From: Mycobacterium senriense
GTDB lineage: Bacteria; Actinomycetota; Actinomycetes; Mycobacteriales; Mycobacteriaceae
Length of the DNA stretch: 64,000 nt
NCBI RefSeq assembly: GCF_019668465.1
Contig: NZ_AP024828.1
Location: 806,001 to 870,000 of the forward strand
Direction of reading: 5' to 3'
Below are positions 63,613 to 64,000 of this stretch, one piece after another (the stretch's first letter is position 1; every line of letters starts with the position of its first letter). Position numbers and translations under genes: made by a program. The notes under the pieces are model-generated. The model saw only the letters and a list, made by a program, of their open reading frames with translations, did no database searches and was not told the DNA's origin.

Positions 63613-64000
63613 TTGACGTCCACCTCAGGACTCCTCTTGGACGCTGCGGCCGTCGCGTCGCCGTCCGACGCGGTGGGTGTCTCGGCGCGAGCGGCGCCGA
63701 GGCCGGTCAACAGCCGCTCGGAGATTCGCTCGAACTCGTCGCCCCAACCCGAGTTGTCGGTGCGCGCCAGGCCACCCAGTTCGACGTTCACCGTACCGGG
63801 CGACCCGCCGGCGTCCGGCGTCAGACGGACCCACACCCGGCGGCGGCGCACCAGCAGCGACACCACCAGACCGCCCATCATCGTGATCGCGAAGAAGAGC
63901 ACCCAGGTTTGACCTGGGTCGTGCGAGACCTGCAGGTTGACGAACGGGACGGCGCCGTCGAAGCGGATCACGGTGCCGGCCGCGGGACCCTGATCGATCC
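63609..64000 (-). CDS. resB: ResB-like cytochrome c biogenesis protein, C-terminal part
   Basis: The last 130 codons of a gene that continues beyond the window. They contain the end of the periplasmic domain (IRFDGAVPFVNLQVSHDPGQ), a final membrane helix (WVLFFAITMMGGLVVSLLV), a basic cytoplasmic start (RRRRVWVRL) and a soluble tail. This matches the C-terminus of ResB (Rv0528 equivalent), the partner of CcsB. Coupled to ccsB by a 4-nt ATGA overlap. Confidence 0.9.
   Translation of the reverse strand, partial: IDQGPAAGTVIRFDGAVPFVNLQVSHDPGQTWVLFFAITMMGGLVVSLLVRRRRVWVRLTPDAGGSPGTVNVELGGLARTDNSGWGDEFERISERLLTGLGAARAETPTASDGDATAAASKRSPEVDVK

Noticed and set aside
1..64000. Insertion sequences or transposase genes
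   Set aside because: I saw no transposase motif or terminal inverted repeats; the only mobile-element relic is the integrase tail at 16969-17169.

Overview
The window is about 64 kb of high-GC actinobacterial chromosome, almost certainly from a slow-growing Mycobacterium; gene content and repeats would fit a Mycobacterium avium complex-like species, but species is inference. Evidence: gene order from the right end leftwards matches, from memory, the M. tuberculosis Rv0528-Rv0566c region read in reverse (resB, ccsB, Rv0530, Rv0530A, fabH, menA, Rv0535, galE3, Rv0537c-Rv0541c, menE, pitA, menB, fadD8, Rv0552, menC, bpoC, menD, Rv0556, mgtA, menG, Rv0559c, menJ, grcC1, htpX, gpsA, Rv0565c, yajQ). 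Many GTG/TTG starts, 4-nt GTGA/ATGA stop-start overlaps, candidate leaderless promoters, DUF732 proteins and a 57-bp VNTR are also typical of mycobacteria.

Layout. 1-4.0 kb: tail of a fatty acyl-AMP/CoA ligase and four GAF-ANTAR regulators. 4.2-17.2 kb: accessory block with a decayed P450, a hydrolase, a NYN-domain protein, a P450, a lipoprotein, an NRAMP-like transporter with a possible metal-repressor box, a molybdopterin oxidoreductase, a DMT transporter, and then a decayed island (frameshifted repeats, an ArsC-HTH fusion, a tyrosine-recombinase tail) ending at tRNA-Tyr. 17.3-27.1 kb: core genes yajQ, flavin monooxygenase, gpsA, SulP transporter, htpX, grcC1, menJ, DUF732 protein, menG. 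27.1-35 kb: an accessory insertion between menG and mgtA (SDR, CsbD, cyclase-gene fragment, flavoprotein, adenylyl cyclase/AAA regulator, second P450). 35-50 kb: the menaquinone block (menD, menC, bpoC, menB, menE) with fadD8, pitA and mgtA. 51-64 kb: glycosyltransferases, a large proline-rich membrane protein, galE3, an MTA phosphorylase-type gene, menA, fabH, a VNTR, a MinD-like ATPase and the cytochrome c maturation genes ccsB-resB.

How it fits together: nearly the whole classical menaquinone route lies here. MenD, MenC, MenE and MenB make the naphthoate ring, GrcC1 probably makes the prenyl tail, MenA joins them, MenG methylates and MenJ saturates one isoprene unit. BpoC, translationally coupled to menC and next to menD, is a candidate for the MenH step. 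CcsB/ResB mature c-type cytochromes, the downstream users of menaquinol. The accessory blocks pair redox enzymes (P450s, flavoproteins) with signalling proteins (GAF-ANTAR, class III cyclase). A perfect match to the KstR operator consensus sits before fadD8, between it and the men operon.
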